From positions 1 to 64,000 of the forward strand of contig NBIV01000226.1 in NCBI GenBank assembly GCA_003194525.1: 64,000 nucleotides of DNA, given 5' to 3'. The notes beneath the pieces are model-generated. The model did not search any database. It had not been told where the DNA came from and was given only the letters and a program-made list of their open reading frames with translations. Each line of letters opens with the position of its first letter. Within the stretch, counting starts at the first letter, position 1. The stretch is from Gracilariopsis chorda (Eukaryota; Rhodophyta; Florideophyceae; Gracilariales; Gracilariaceae). The position numbers and the translations under genes are program-made. Below, in pieces: positions 41,637-54,330 of this stretch.

Positions 41637-44225
41637 TGTGACAAGCTGTGTCGAGGGTGGAGGGATGGTGCACATCGGTGCTCCGTGTATGCGTGGTGCA
41701 GCGTAGCGGTTCCGAAGGGCGCGCGCGGCGCGGCAGAGCACGGTCATTTTGCAATTGGTGGCGAGTAATGGAAACGCTCGATACCCGAAACGATGAGGCT
41801 ATGGAGAAAGTGCACTGCTTCCTTTGTATGCAATCTATACGCGTGTGCTAAGCAGATACCTGGAGCAGTACGCTCAGTTGCGAAGTAATGCACGTGGTCT
41901 CGCCGGCTCGATGAAGACTTATGTGCCGTTGTATGCTATCCTATGACGATACACAGATTATGGTTAACGGTCTACTGCAGAGCAACACACTTTCAAAGTA
42001 TGGATTTGGATGTTGGGGCGCAATGCCCCTGGAGCGGGAAACGGTAGAGTGGAGTTCGGTTGTGTTCTGCCCTCCGCCACCCTAGCGTCTCGTCGGCGAT
42101 GGGCTCTTTATTTGTTCACGTGCCATGAACGGGGCTTTCGCTGAATCTATAATGTGAAAAATGTAGATTTTTCACCAATCAGTGCACAGAGTTCAGCATC
42201 CGCTGTAAGCAGAGGTCTACCTCCCGAGTGCACGAGGACGGGTTCTATGCAAACCAATCGGAATGCAGAGTTCAGCCTACCACGACGGTAATATAGATAT
42301 GTAGCCATTCATTGTGCGCCAAATCAAGCAGTAGAGCTTAGTACCCAATCAGTTCTGTGACCAGCGACACGTGCCAAGCACGTGCAGCACCAGTACCAAG
42401 TAATACCAGTGTCTATCCGCCCGGATGGAATGTTGTCAAATGATTAATTTTTGAAGGTTTTCAACCTTTCATACACGCGTCAGAAACGGTGTTTTTGAAT
42501 CAAAAGTACGTTTTTGATACAAAAAAGGCTGTTTTCTGAAGCTCTGTAGAAAATTCGACATATTTTTCAAGGACATCTCTTTTAAACCATCTGGTTGTCT
42601 TGTGTTTCTGCTTCTTACCGAGCATAAACAACAAATGCTTAGAAGTTTTGCTATACACAAACAGATTGCATAAATTATACAGACTACAAAATTCGAAACA
42701 TTCCGATCTAAATAACTAAAATTAAAGTTTAAGTTGATTGTTTTGACTTTATATGATTTAAGTGGTCTGATAGACACTATTGCGGTACATGCTTGCTCAG
42801 TATCCGGCAAAATTCCCTCTCTTGCCCAAAATAGAAAAACTGGGGCGGTGGAGTCCAAATGAGATTTAATTTGATTTTAAGGACCAACCCTCTCTCGCCG
42901 CTTCCCTTCCAGGCGCCGTCTCGCCGCTTTTGCCCCCGGCACGCACCGTTGTGCCGCGCTCAAGCCCCAGCACCAGGCGGCTCACTAGCCACCGAAACAG
43001 TCTCTGCTCTCCCGGCACCATCCGGCTTTCGCCTCAACGCCTCCAAACCTAGTGATATCCCCTCTGCACCTACCGCAGAGAACCAAAGGTAAAGAAATCT
43101 TGCTAAGCACAATCAAAAGTATTTGCTTATTCAAACGCTTGTTTATAATAGATAGAATAGAATGGATAGAGGTGCAATTTTACAGACAATGATAGTTTGA
43201 AGCAAGGACCTGCCCGTCCATCAGACAACGCAAATACAATTTTGGCACTTGGAATATGAGACCATTCAGGATTGTTACAAAGTCTCCCATCTCCAACTCA
43301 TTGTCCGGAATACGGCATACTTTATGCCCTAGTTTGGGCAGTAAAGAAAAAGAAAATGCAAAGCACTCAACACTATTTAGGACTGTTTCCGTTGCCGGTT
43401 TTGTGTTCTATTAGTATGATAACGACGGAAGATCTTCTTCTTTTGCTTCTATGTCTACTAAATAACAGTACTGAAATGAATAGCCCGACAAGCGGGAGTC
43501 GTCTGAGACCTTTTGAATAATGGAGGTTGCGTCTGGCCTGGAAATGGAGTGATCGCTGAAACAGTGTTTCTGAAATTGTTCGGGGCCCTCACCAAGTGTT
43601 TTATAGACGAAAAATAACCTAAGAGATATAATAACGTTTTCGGAGTTGGTCCGTCATGGGAAAGACGTGTCCCATGACAGGTTATAATGATTTTTTGCTT
43701 GTACTTAGTACTCATAACTAAAGATTATGCGCTTAGCCTAATTTTCTATGAAACCCCGGGTCAGCGGCCTCCAAGCCAACTCGCGCCAGACCAATTCTCC
43801 TTCCTTTGGCGACCCCCACCTCCTCTTAGAGCTGTCTGCTCCTCTTTGCCTCCCACACTACTCTACCCCATTTTTCCTCCGTACCATTGCAGCACGGTCT
43901 CCTGCACACCGTTAGTGACTCGGCTACCTCGGTCTGATACGAGATCAGCCGGCGTATTAGTTTGCTCCAAAGCCACGCACTACCCATTAGTTTTTTGTCG
44001 TGCGTGTTCAGTGAGGACGTTCATATCCATACTACGCTAGACCTAAGGTTTCGGTCCCGTATCTGTTGTCACCATTGTTCTTCTCTACCGCTGCTAGTTG
44101 GCCGCTGTCCTGTGTACGCTTTTATCATCCTCTATTTCCGCCTTGCCTTAGTCGAGGCCGTGCATTTCTTGCGCCTGTCGCCACAGTACTCACGTTTCTT
44201 TTAATCCTTTTCGGTCCTGTATCTA
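41637..44225. other. No confident gene; host flank grading into a Gypsy leader
   Basis: A perfect 9-bp hairpin (GTGAAAAAT-GTAG-ATTTTTCAC) lies at 42,154-42,175. Two copies of an ACCAATC-x-GCAGAGTTCAGC-like motif occur near 42,174 and 42,260. The plus frame 42,859-43,092 is Pro/Ala-rich and ends at a possible donor (AAAG-GTAAAG); it could be a lost 5' exon. The stretch 43,700-44,225 is pyrimidine-rich with a repeated TTTCGGTCC-GTATCTGTTG motif, probably the LTR or leader of the next element. Confidence 0.35.
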
Positions 44226-44342
44226 TTGGCATTGCACGCCAGGGCTGGTACTATCGAGCTACGAATATATTTTCAATCTTCTTTCTGGCACAAAGCGGTA
44301 AAAAGAGGACTTACATCGTCCAGTCTCGTGAAATCGTGCAAC

Positions 44343-46086
44343 ATGGCACTCACATGGTACTCTCGAGAAGGGCCCAACTTCTCCGAAATCACGAATGTCG
44401 TCTCTTACGATGTATGTTCCTCTGACGTCCGCAAGTTTCTTTTCTTTTATGAGAATGTCGCTACCCGAGGTAAATCAAATGAGGAAAGGGTACCGGAATT
44501 CCTCCACTACCTCGAAGGTGAGGCATTCGAATTCTATTATGACCATTTCGCTTCGAATGGGGATATAACTGCTGATTTATTAAACTACAATATGGTAAAG
44601 AAAGCTTTCTTCGAACGGTTTATTGGGTCTTAAGAACCCAAGGAATACATTCGCCGGGCTGTCTCTTCCAGGTTAGACTACAGTGACTTTTTGAAGTCAT
44701 TGAAACGAATGGACACACGTTTTGAGAATGCGAGATTCAAATCCGAGGCCAAGTTTGGGTTTCTTCGGAAGGCTGTGATGGAATTCTCAGATATGGCTCA
44801 GTTTTTTATCTTTCGGAGCAGCAATCTATCGAGCATTGCAAAGTTTTGTAAGGGCTTTCGTGGTTGATAAAAAGGTCTTCAGCTCCCACAGTGCCCTACA
44901 TGTTCTTGCGCCCTCAAAGAAAATTCTACAGAAGTAAAGCCAGGATCTCATGCACCTCTCGAAGGCAAAGTAGATGAACTCACAAACGAGCTGCCACAGC
45001 TAACTTTGTTAGTCAAGAATAATCAAGCTGCAGATAGAAGGAATGGAAAGCATCAACTATGCGAATATTGTCAGCAACTGGAACATTACTGAACTAGTTG
45101 TAACTTGAACCCTCATCGCAGTACCCGATGCGGGCGTTGTGGCAGGGTCGGCCACTCGAGGGAGACGTGTTGGAAGAGAGATGTTGAGGTCGAGCGCAGG
45201 TTTGGATTCGAGGACGTGCGTGTGGAATCCGAGAGTGAGAATCGACTCAAGAAGAATGACAAAGGAGATAAAGCGCAGAACAGCCAACAAACAAGTAATG
45301 TCTCCGTTATCTTCGAGAACGAAATTAATGAAGAATACGTGACCACGACGAAGCGAACAGCTTACAGTGCGCCAGTACCAAAACAGCCTCGAACGGAAGG
45401 ACCCATGCGGTTACCCTCTATCATTTATAATGGAGAACGAACCTCATGGCTTGCCAAAACAGGCAGTAGGTCCTAAGAAGCGCACTAAGAAACAAAAGAT
45501 GCCGTCTAAGAATTCTTCCAGCACATCAAAGCTAGAGGATCATGCAGGAAAGTACAATGTTTTTGAGGAGCTCGCAAGCGCTTCCTCGGGAATTACCTTC
45601 TGCCAGCTTGTTCTTGGTGATGATGACGACGCTAAGAAGGATTTAAGTCACATATTATCTGGACGAACTTCCACCCGGCGCTTCAACAACGCTGAAGCCA
45701 CAAATAAGACCCAACGGCCAGAGGTAGTCCCGGTAGAGGTATATGGAACTGAAGTTCAAGCCTTGCTGGACTCAGGAGCAATTCTGAATTTGCTGTCTGC
45801 AAACCTCACGCAATACTTATCTTTAGAACCACTCCCAACAAATAAGAACATTACAGTACCTGATGGCACCACCAACATTGTGCAGGGAGTCCTAGATGAC
45901 ATTCCGGTGAAGTTTGGGACATTGCGCGTTCCGCTAGAGTTCCTCGTGGTTGAGAAGTCTCCATTTCGTGTCATCATAGTTTGTCCGATCTTAGAACGCC
46001 TAGGAGCATGTACTGACCTAGTAACACAAGAAATATCACTCAACTACCAAGGAAAATCTGTCACTCTTTGTTTAGACCATGAGTGA
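44343..46086 (+). pseudogene. Gypsy gag-protease (element E)
   Basis: The gag frame begins at the ATG at 44,343 (MALTWYSREGPNFSEI) and runs to a stop at 44,631. It resumes in frame-shifted pieces with RLDYSDFLKSLKRMDTRF and a CCHC knuckle (CGRCGRVGHSRETCW, near 45,127-45,171). A second frame (from about 45,440 to 46,086) gives a retropepsin with ALLDSGAILNLLS (near 45,764-45,802) and the flap-side sequence VPDGTTNIVQGVLDD. The order gag, knuckle, protease and the protease type fit Ty3/Gypsy. No reverse transcriptase follows. Three or more breaks make it inactive. Confidence 0.75.
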
Positions 46087-46449
46087 GGACCTTAAAAGAA
46101 AGTTTTGGAATAACAGGAGTTCATTTGGACCATGGAAGGCCGTTTTGGGTGACGCTGGGAATCTAAATGGAGAGCATCTGGAGATCTGTAAATCTCAGTT
46201 TCAGGTCTAGAGTCGATGTATCCAAATGGAATTCCCAAGGAGGGAAAGTGCTACGGAGATGGAGTGCTGGTCATAGAATTTGCATTCCATTTATACTCTA
46301 ACTGCAATCCTTTGAAAGCGGTTACACGCCATTTGCAATCCACACGACATCCAATACAAAAAAATTTCAATTTGGTGTGCTGAAGGTGTCTATATGGAAG
46401 ATACGGGGAGCTCTGCCTGAACCCACATAGAGTGCGAGATGCTTGAATA

Positions 46450-47270
46450 TTGCACTCCAACTGCACTCCTAAAAGTGCAAAAACTTCTAGTAGGGGAAGG
46501 ATGGGCGAAACTTCCGTAGAATCTGGAACGGACAGGAAATACTTTACATCAGATTCAGAAGCCTTTCTTTCCGATACAGAATCAGACTCAGAAGAAGAAC
46601 AACTAGATTTTGTCATGTTGGAGACAGAAAAGAAAACTGCCGGACTATCTTTGACCTCATTACAGACATTAACCGCCGAGGAAGTGCTAATTGTGGATAT
46701 GACGATCAATGAAGAACGAAGTGAACACGATCGTAATGAGGTGACAGTTGATGGACCACCACCACCTTCTCCGGAGCAAGCGTCAGAAGGAAACAGAGCC
46801 GACGGGGAACGAAATGTTCCGAGGTGCTTAAGAAGGGAAAGAAGAGATGATGAAACTGTCTTCCACAATCGTTTTACGGATGGCACGCAACCAGAACCGC
46901 CCACTGGACGCATTAACAGTGTCCAAGTGAGAACATACGAAGATGCCGAGAACAACAGTAGCGTGGATTCATCAACAGAATTCACCCACTCTGTTCTGCG
47001 AATCCAATATCGCAAATTCCGATTATGGATCATGCAATTGGAATTCCTACTTCTGAGACCGTCCGCACTTCAGATACGTTTGAGATAATTGTCGAGCGAA
47101 AGGAACCAGAGGTGTGTTCAGGAGATACCATAGCTCTACAAGCTCGAGACTTCCCAATCAATCAGAGATTTAGTATAGACGCAGAAAATACAACAGATTT
47201 CGCCCTGCGTTCTTGGCCCGTCAGGCAATCAGGAAGAGGGATCACAAGAAGTTCTAGATCGCCCTAAATC
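46450..47270 (+). pseudogene. Acidic region after the Gypsy protease
   Basis: The plus frame 46,450-47,088 encodes an acidic, Ser/Glu-rich product (SDTESDSEEEQLDFVM; PPPPSPEQASEGNRADGE). A shifted frame (47,025-47,267) follows. It lies where the Gypsy element should have pol, but shows no polymerase motif. It may be a spacer region of the same element. The opposite-strand frame over it (46,251-47,033) mirrors the composition and is not favoured. Confidence 0.35.
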
Positions 47271-48110
47271 GCAAGAAAACCAGCAGTAATTGCGTAAGAG
47301 CGACTTTTGGGCATCTGAAGGCGAACTTGGCATTGATGAACAAGGAAATCTTGTAATGACATACCCCAGAGGGATAGTTGAGTATTAGGTTTATGCCTCA
47401 CAAAGGCTGGCATGGTTTAAAGTTCATCTACTGTGTTATTCTATCACTTGCTAAGGATGGATGCGACGCCGGTTAGAAAGACCTGCAGACTGCTACCCCT
47501 TGTATATGGAGCTTCTGTCGTATCGTTACTGCCATTTGGAAGAATCCTTGTTGAATCGGGTGCATAAATGAAAGTGCAGGCACCTGGCAAGGGTAAGAGC
47601 TTCCACTTCGGAGCTGAAAGGTCTTCCGTCGGATTGGCAACACCATTGTACATTGTGAACTACCAGCTCGATTTTCAGACCTTCCTGACAAAAAGAATGA
47701 AGTATTTATGGACCCATTATCATTTATTGCGGCGTACGATCGAATTAAGTATTGAACAGCTTCTGGAAAACAAGTAACACCTCTGTCAGAAAGCCGTGGT
47801 GATCTTCTGAGAGAGTTGAACTGGTTTTCAGCTTTTCCATGTATAAATTGTGGCAGGGCAACGTACGCCTGCTGCAAGCTTGAACTATCTGATGCAAGGG
47901 ACGAATTAGAGTCGTAGTGATGGTCATTCTCCCGTTTTGGATGCCCACTTCCAATGTCCTTGGCACGTCAAAGATATGGTACAGCAGCCCTCGAGCCGCG
48001 AGCACCTTCTTCGTCACAAATAGTACGCGCCAATGTCTCGGGACGAGCCAAAACGTGATTAAAATTCGAGTCAATCCACATCACAGTCACACGGTATCGA
48101 CTTAGAACCT
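47271..48110 (+). pseudogene. Possible Gypsy integrase remnant
   Basis: A short plus-strand stretch (GIDEQGNLVMTYPRGIVEY, near 47,332-47,390, then AHKGWHGLKF) has the shape of sequence before and in a Gypsy integrase zinc domain. After that, frames break constantly. Assignment rests on two weak motifs and position. Confidence 0.25.
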
Positions 48111-49380
48111 CCAAGAGAGAGTTAAAATAAGTTCACAAAACACTGATGTCTTCAGATGCAACACCAAAGAGTTTGAAATCGACTTCCATACGGAGGGCAT
48201 CAACCTCACTGACGACAACAGCATGAAAATTTTGTGTAACATACCTTTGGGCCTCTACGTTACGCAATTGGGCTTCCATCTCGACAATGATTCCATCAGT
48301 ATCCGCAGCTGTGATTTCAGGAACCTCTCTGGTAACAGTAGAAGACCCAGTAGCTGAGACGGCTGAAGACTTGGCAGCTTGTCTCCATCGTCTTCTCTCT
48401 CTTCCGGCAACGTCCTTCATACAAGGAGCACACCACAGACGTGGCTGCAAATCTCCACCAAACGACCAAGGTCGTGAATTACTCCGCGTTCGAGACAGCG
48501 TCTTCCCAGAACCCATCGCAATGCGAAGAGATAAACCCGGTGTCCAAAATAAGAAACCAATACAGCACAAATAAATCCAACAATGAAACGAATATTCGTA
48601 CAAACGAGAAGTAATCCAGAAAATCTGAGCCTCACAAAACCTCATTCCTACCAAACCTTCTAGGTCGAGAGACTAGGTTGTGGTGCAACAACCTGCAAAA
48701 AATAGCAGCATACAAAGATGTTCGTGGCATTTCTCAGGTGAGCGTAACAACAGAAGACAGGGACCCTCGTGTGAGGTACACCATTCGGTTGTACACCGGG
48801 ACCAACCGGAACGACGTGCCTACAAGATTGTGGTACTATACCGAAAATGAGGTCGCTATACAGCGAAAGAAAGGAAAAACGGGACACCTGTAGACGTGAG
48901 AAGTCACGTGTTGAATAGTGAATGAATGACGTAAGAACACGTGGTTTGGCTGTAGAAAAGATGTCACGGTATGCAGTCTGCAGCTCACTGAAGTAGATGA
49001 CTGCCGCGCGCGAGGCACTGGCTCTCCGAAGTGGTCTACCAAACCAAAGGTTCCTGACTCAGAGCGAAACACTTGGATGTTGGTTTAAATCCTCAAGACG
49101 TAGAGTTGGTGCCTCTTCTCCTATGTAGCGGTGGCACCAATCCACTGTAAGGATAGATATTCTAAAATACCTGTAATTCCAAAAATAGGCTTCAAAACCA
49201 TTACACGTATGCTGCACGTGCCGTTCGTACTAGAGTAGACATAAATATACCACTATTTTGCCCTGCGCCAAAAACTGAAAATTGAGCTCTACTTCATAAC
49301 ATTAATGGTGTGCCAATCCATGGGATCATGTATGTATGAGCCTCTAAAAGGGTAAAGTACCGCAAATAGCATTGCACTAC
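48111..49380. other. Unassigned; opposing short frames
   Basis: A minus frame at 48,654-48,133 (173 codons) has a hydrophobic N-terminus (FHCWIYLCCIGFLFW) and an acidic C-terminal helix. A plus frame at 48,678-48,893 (71 codons) reads SVTTEDRDPRVRYTIRLYTG. Neither is recognised and both could be relics. From 48,900 to 49,380 nothing is seen. Confidence 0.3.
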
Positions 49381-50110
49381 ATGATATTAGTTCTTAGTAC
49401 AGTTTGACATCCATGATGCTGAGATCTTCTTCATAAACTCAGTGAGAAGATCTGCATCGAAAGCAGTTAGCGAGCAGTCATGCACTATAAATGCTATGAC
49501 TATAAAACTATCTTAGTCATGGAACATGAATACTCGAGAGTCAAAGCTGAGTTTTACGAAGTCCCACGATAAAAGAGTTTCAGAAAAGAGAGATCCCCAC
49601 ATCATACAATTTTTGCTGTGGTGTAACGGTTGTGGCTTTTGCCTACATGCCCTTGGGTTTTCCGGAACTCCAAAAGAGTTAGTTGGGTGTTCCAGGATTA
49701 TGGGCACCTCCAGTTTGCCGTGTAGGTCAGTGTTTGAGATTTATGCCCCTTCCAGTATCAGGTTGCGAGCGGCTGCCAAACGCATGAAAATTCAAAATGC
49801 TTCATGAAAAGCCACAGGTGCATAAGTATAGAGTGGGAAAAAATCAATGGACAGCTTCTGCATATCTCCTCGTAGACAACAGCGTAGCTTTTTCAAGAAC
49901 TTACCTCTTTTGAACTGCCTCCACCTTCTTATCCTTGAATACATAAGCATTGAGAACGAGTTCCATCCACGTTTGTCAAGGAATGAGGTCCAAAGCCTCT
50001 CTGCGGATGAGCACATTCATTCCCATTTCAATTGCCTCACACCAACTATCATACTTGCATTTTTCCTCAAAACTGCTTGGAACAGAGGGATAGTCCATTA
50101 GTTACTTCGA
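49381..50110 (-). pseudogene. Copia reverse transcriptase fragment
   Basis: Minus-strand frames give pieces in Copia order. The sequence reading FFPLYTYAPVAFHEAFWIF then LAAARNLILEG (near 49,770-49,860) matches the conserved ETYAPVA and LAA-x-LE region. LHGKLEVPIILEHPTNSFGV (near 49,650-49,710) matches the FLNG-LEE-IYM-QP-GF motif. IVHDCSLTAFDADLLTEFMKK (near 49,420-49,480) fits the region after YVDD. It is short and heavily mutated, with no LTR or gag nearby. Confidence 0.6.
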
Positions 50111-51331
50111 GATCCATGTTTGAGAGACGTTGTGCGCGATTCTCGTAAAGGCTTTAACAATATCTTCCTCCAGATCAGCGGTATTTTCCTGCTCATCAAC
50201 TGGATTAGTGGACTTTGTCTCTCGTTTCCTTGAATTTCCTTTAAGCAGACTAAAATTATTTAGAGTGGAGAGGAGTTAGTGACCTTAGAGTCAAGAACTT
50301 GGGTAGTGACGATCGAGCTTTTCTCCGGAACAAATACATGGAGAAGATTCGTGTCTCAATTTGTGCACAACATTTGTGAAAAAGGGGATCGAGGAAGGAA
50401 CTTTTTATCTGCAGCGTTCTTTAATCGATAAACAAAAGCGTACCACAGTTGCGTAAAAGAGGAAATATGGTTTAAATGGATGTCATTGATGGATATCATT
50501 CAAGTATATTAGTCTTTCCCTATTCGATGACGGTCCTCCATTCTTAATCCAGTTGACATGATTCGTTGATTGAGCAAAAAACGAAGTGGGAGTTTGCTTG
50601 CGAAGAGAAGCACGCGAGTCCTGGTTTGATCTAACTTACCTAAGCATTGCTCTCACAAGGAGCAAGTTGAACCCTTAGAATACATGAATAAACGCACATT
50701 TCCTTCCCTCCAAACGACTAGCCAATGATTATACAACGATTTGCCCTACTGGCGCGAATCGATCGGGCACGTGTAAGATCTGCTAGTCTTGACAGCCTCA
50801 ACTTCTATCAGCCCCGTTGAAACGGTGTTACGCATGGATACGTCTGACGGCCAACGAACAGACAAATCTTTGCTGCGTCCAATCAGTCAGTATTCTTCAA
50901 ATTCCTTTTACACGGTGTCAATCCGCGGGCCAACTGATCACGAAATCTCTTCCCAAATAAACCAATTGAAAGTTCCACGGTGCAAATCAATGTGATTCAC
51001 TGCAGCCTTTATTATGCACAATTTTCAATCTTTCCAATAATGTGAACAAGCGTGGTAGAATAGCATCCTTACGGTCTAGCAAAGGCATAGTTGTAGGTAG
51101 CAAACCTTTGTTTGGGAAATATCGGACATGGCTTTACATGATAGTTGAAACGAAGAAGTAAGTAGAGTGAAATCAGTTGTAGATGGCTGCTTGAAGAAAA
51201 GTCTTCTGCGATTTGAGAGTAAATTCTGGGTAGTACGTAAAATAGAAACGTATCCTATTCAAAGAACAAAAGGATTTCGTACAGTAACACCTACGTTTAT
51301 TCTTCTAGAAAACAGTTATTATTTACGTGGT
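50111..51331. other. No gene seen
   Basis: AT-rich spacer with short frames only. A plus frame at 50,789-50,995 has ordinary composition but no recognised motif. No RNA gene or repeat was noticed. Confidence 0.4.
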
Positions 51332-51570
51332 GCATGCGTACGCTGCACAGTATTGCAAACGTATACCCATCTAACGGAAATAGTTATATTTTGCATAGTG
51401 CATACGTAGGCTGCCCATTACTGCAAACGTATACCCTTTTAACAAAAATAGTTGCACTCTATGTACTGCTTACGTAGATTGCGCAGTACGGCAACCGTAT
51501 ACCCTTCTAACAAAAATATTTCTAATCTATGTATTGCATATGTACGCTACAGAGTAGTACAAGAGTAGAA
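51332..51570. repeat. 68-bp tandem repeat, about 3.4 units
   Basis: Units start at 51,332, 51,400, 51,468 and 51,536 (partial), exactly 68 bp apart. Each begins GCATACGTAGGCTGC or a close form, followed by CAAACGTATACCC and TAACAAAAATAG. The array ends about 70 bp before the 5' side of Helitron copy 3. Confidence 0.9.
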
Positions 51571-52249
51571 TACTGTAGCAGGAATAGGAATGAACTATAC
51601 GCTGCATATGTTGGGAAAACTGTCCTCGATATGTATGGACGTCTGGAGCCAATACTAACTAAGAATGCAATTATGTACTTAGTAAAGTACTACGTAACTA
51701 AACTACCATTTTACTGCTAGTTTGAGGAACTTCTTGACACCATTAGGAAAATATGTATACGTACATTTCATGCAGGAAACTGTTTTGCAACACCAGTTTT
51801 CTACCTAAGTGCCAGAGACGGTACATGTTCCATCGGAAAGTGATCACCCAATCTCTCAATCTCTCTCCGGCTCCTGCAGTCCTACATAAGTTCTTCTTCG
51901 CATCGACTGCCAGTGGTGGAACCCAGTCGTCAGCAGGCCTTCGTACCAGAGAGAAGGTACAGCCCATGCATCATTGACAGAGAACCAATGAGCTTGCACA
52001 GGTAGGTGGACTTAGACACTAGAACCGAGCTTCCCCAAAATATTATGGAATCTCATAACCCTGAGGAGATGTACTTGAACTCCTCTCATTCATCCAGCAT
52101 TCAACAGGAAGGAGATAGGACGGTCATACAAGTCGCTGAGAGACCTCGCCAAGGCATTAACAATGGAGAAAAATATGTCTAGGCTGCAAAGGCGGAAAAT
52201 ATTCGTCAAAGCCTCACACGTCCGAGCTTTTCATATCTTGAGTACCAAA

Positions 52250-53070
52250 TACTCACAGGCACACTTCCAGCGGGTTGTGGGACGTGCAGTGGAAACGACC
52301 ATCGAGCAACTCCATGTCCTCTCAAAGATTCGGGGTGTATGCTTCTTATTCGTATGTGGAAGTATTGTGGCGCAGTTCTGCTTGGTGCAGAGACCAAAGG
52401 AACATTGTTTGGATATAAAAGCTCCAGATCGCTTGTAGTTTCTTTCAGACGAGTGCATATTAATTCGCAACTTGAAGACATATCTCGCTTACGTTCTTTT
52501 CAAACGCTATCAACACACTTAAATGTGTTATTTGCACCTTTTGTCAGATTCATGGATATGAAGTACATTCGGGGTGGAGTTCCTTCATTTCTTCAACTTT
52601 CGGCAATATGTCTCTTCCTGTTCTAGACCAGGACGTGCGCTACACATACGTGTGGTCGGAGGGTTCTACTAGTCTTAATTTACGGGATTATTATTCTTAT
52701 TTCACGAGAAGAATGGTGCATAACTCGAATATTCGATAATTGCTTCGAAAGGTATACGATCTCTTGCAACCAAGAACAGACATTGTCCGACAGGGGAAGA
52801 AAAATTTGTTCAGATGAGACGAAAGTGTTCGGAGGAGATCAAAAGTGGAGCATCCTACTATGGACATCTCTGCAAACGCTGTTCAGGACGGAATAGTTGT
52901 CCGGAGCTATCAAAGTGCCCATGAAGCCCGAACCGAGGTGAGCTCCGGTGCAAGACCTATACCAGAATACAGCAGAGCTGTACTTCTTGCAATGAGAGCT
53001 TTCGTCGTAGAGTCCAGTGGCCTGTTAAGGTGGGAAGCCCCAGCTGGTAGGGGTAAGACAATCCCATCAT
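52250..53070 (+). pseudogene. Helitron copy 3, N-terminal region
   Basis: Joined frames show Cys-rich pieces (LPAGCGTCSGN, then MWKYCGAVLLGAETKGTLFG near 52,362-52,420), a putative zinc finger. VRFMDMKYIRGGVPSFLQL follows near 52,545-52,600. A second frame (52,845-53,070) reads ANAVQDGIVVRSYQSAHEAR and MRAFVVESSGLLR. The same segments occur in copies 1 and 2, so this N-terminal module belongs to the family. Confidence 0.7.
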
Positions 53071-53329
53071 AAGTCAACCGGAAATCTTCGACTTCGAGTT
53101 GTCAATTACAAGCATTTAAAGCCTGGTTCAATGGAAGCCGAGAAAGAGGATTTTCCACTGCTGTACCCTTACGGTGAGATTCATGCCCTGTATGATGCAG
53201 CAACATATATTTCATCAAGAGATGCGAACAACTGAGACGAAAGGAACCTAACATGGGCAGAACACTCTAAGTGAAGACTGTATAACGAGAATGTGCTGCT
53301 TAACTCTTGCACTCTTCTCTAGCAGTGGT

Positions 53330-54330
53330 TGCTTTACAATAGCAGAAATATTGAAGACTTGAGAATTCGTTACTGTGAAACAGAACAGATGAGAATGGTT
53401 GAAGAACTTGAGCTGCGGGATGGAACCCATACCGGAACAGATGACCTTGGCCCTGCCCGTAAACGCTTCCTTCCAGATAGTCACAAAAACTCTCCGGCGT
53501 ACTGGAGACAAAACTGACTGGGTGTGCAAGCAATTGTTGCTTGACTGGGCTCCCCGAAGCTTTTCCTCACAGTCAAAATGAATTTATGTCGGGAAGAAAT
53601 GAAAAGGCTTAGTATGGACATCGAAAACACGGGAGCATCGTCTCCGCAGGTAGACAGAAGCCGTCCTTTTAATAGGCCCAATCGTATTGCAAAAGTATAC
53701 AACCAGTAAAGAAATGCATTCATGAAGGGTATAAAGAATAATTCACAACAGCTCTTTGGCTTGAAATGCATTGAAATAGCCGCCAAACTGGAGTTCCAGG
53801 AGAGAACTACTCCACATCATCATGTTCTTCTTTAGTTGGAAGGGCGCGTAATTGAAGATCTTGAGATCATTCACACTTTGATCAAAGCTGAACGCCCTCA
53901 GGGTGACTCGACTGAGTACCAGGAACTCCGAAAATTGGTGAAGAAATTGAACATGCACAGACACTTTCCATATTGCCATGGTCGTATCTTTGACGAAAGG
54001 TGCGTATTTGGGTCTGATCAATAAAAAAGTGTGGCTGAAACAACGATAGATAAGTACAAGAATGGAGTGACCTATCGAAGAAAAAGGACAGAAGATTTGA
54101 AAGTGGTTCCGTACAATCCAGATCTCACAAGGAAGGAAGGAAGCACAAGCCTCACATCAATGTTTAAAGAACCCAAAGTCGCATCGCTGTAGCATACCTG
54201 ATGAAGTATGCTTTCAAGAGGGCCAAACAAGAGCTTTTGGCTGTATCAAGTCGAACGGAAAGCCAATCAGATGCACAGAGCGACATGCTTCAAAAACAGA
54301 TCAGGGCGTACATAAGAGTGAGAGTGGTGG
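53330..54330 (+). pseudogene. Helitron copy 3, Rep nuclease
   Basis: Frames contain RSRPFNRPNRIAKVYNQ, then KLEFQERTTPHHHVLL (HUH histidines present, near 53,785-53,830), a TAG inside the motif at 53,833, LVKKLNMHRHFPYCHGRI (53,940) and a frameshifted tyrosine region (YLMKYAF near 54,190-54,220). At least four stops make it inactive. Confidence 0.75.

Noticed and set aside
43240-43290. LINE endonuclease start (FGTWNMRPF)
   Set aside because: Only one short motif; no further endonuclease or LINE reverse transcriptase blocks follow.
46251-47033. 260-codon minus-strand ORF
   Set aside because: It lies opposite a plus-strand acidic frame with the same span and mirrored composition, and opens with a non-ATG-like context; no motif seen.
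51332-51570. CRISPR array from the 68-bp periodicity
   Set aside because: Units are contiguous tandem repeats with no unique spacers, in a eukaryotic transposon context.
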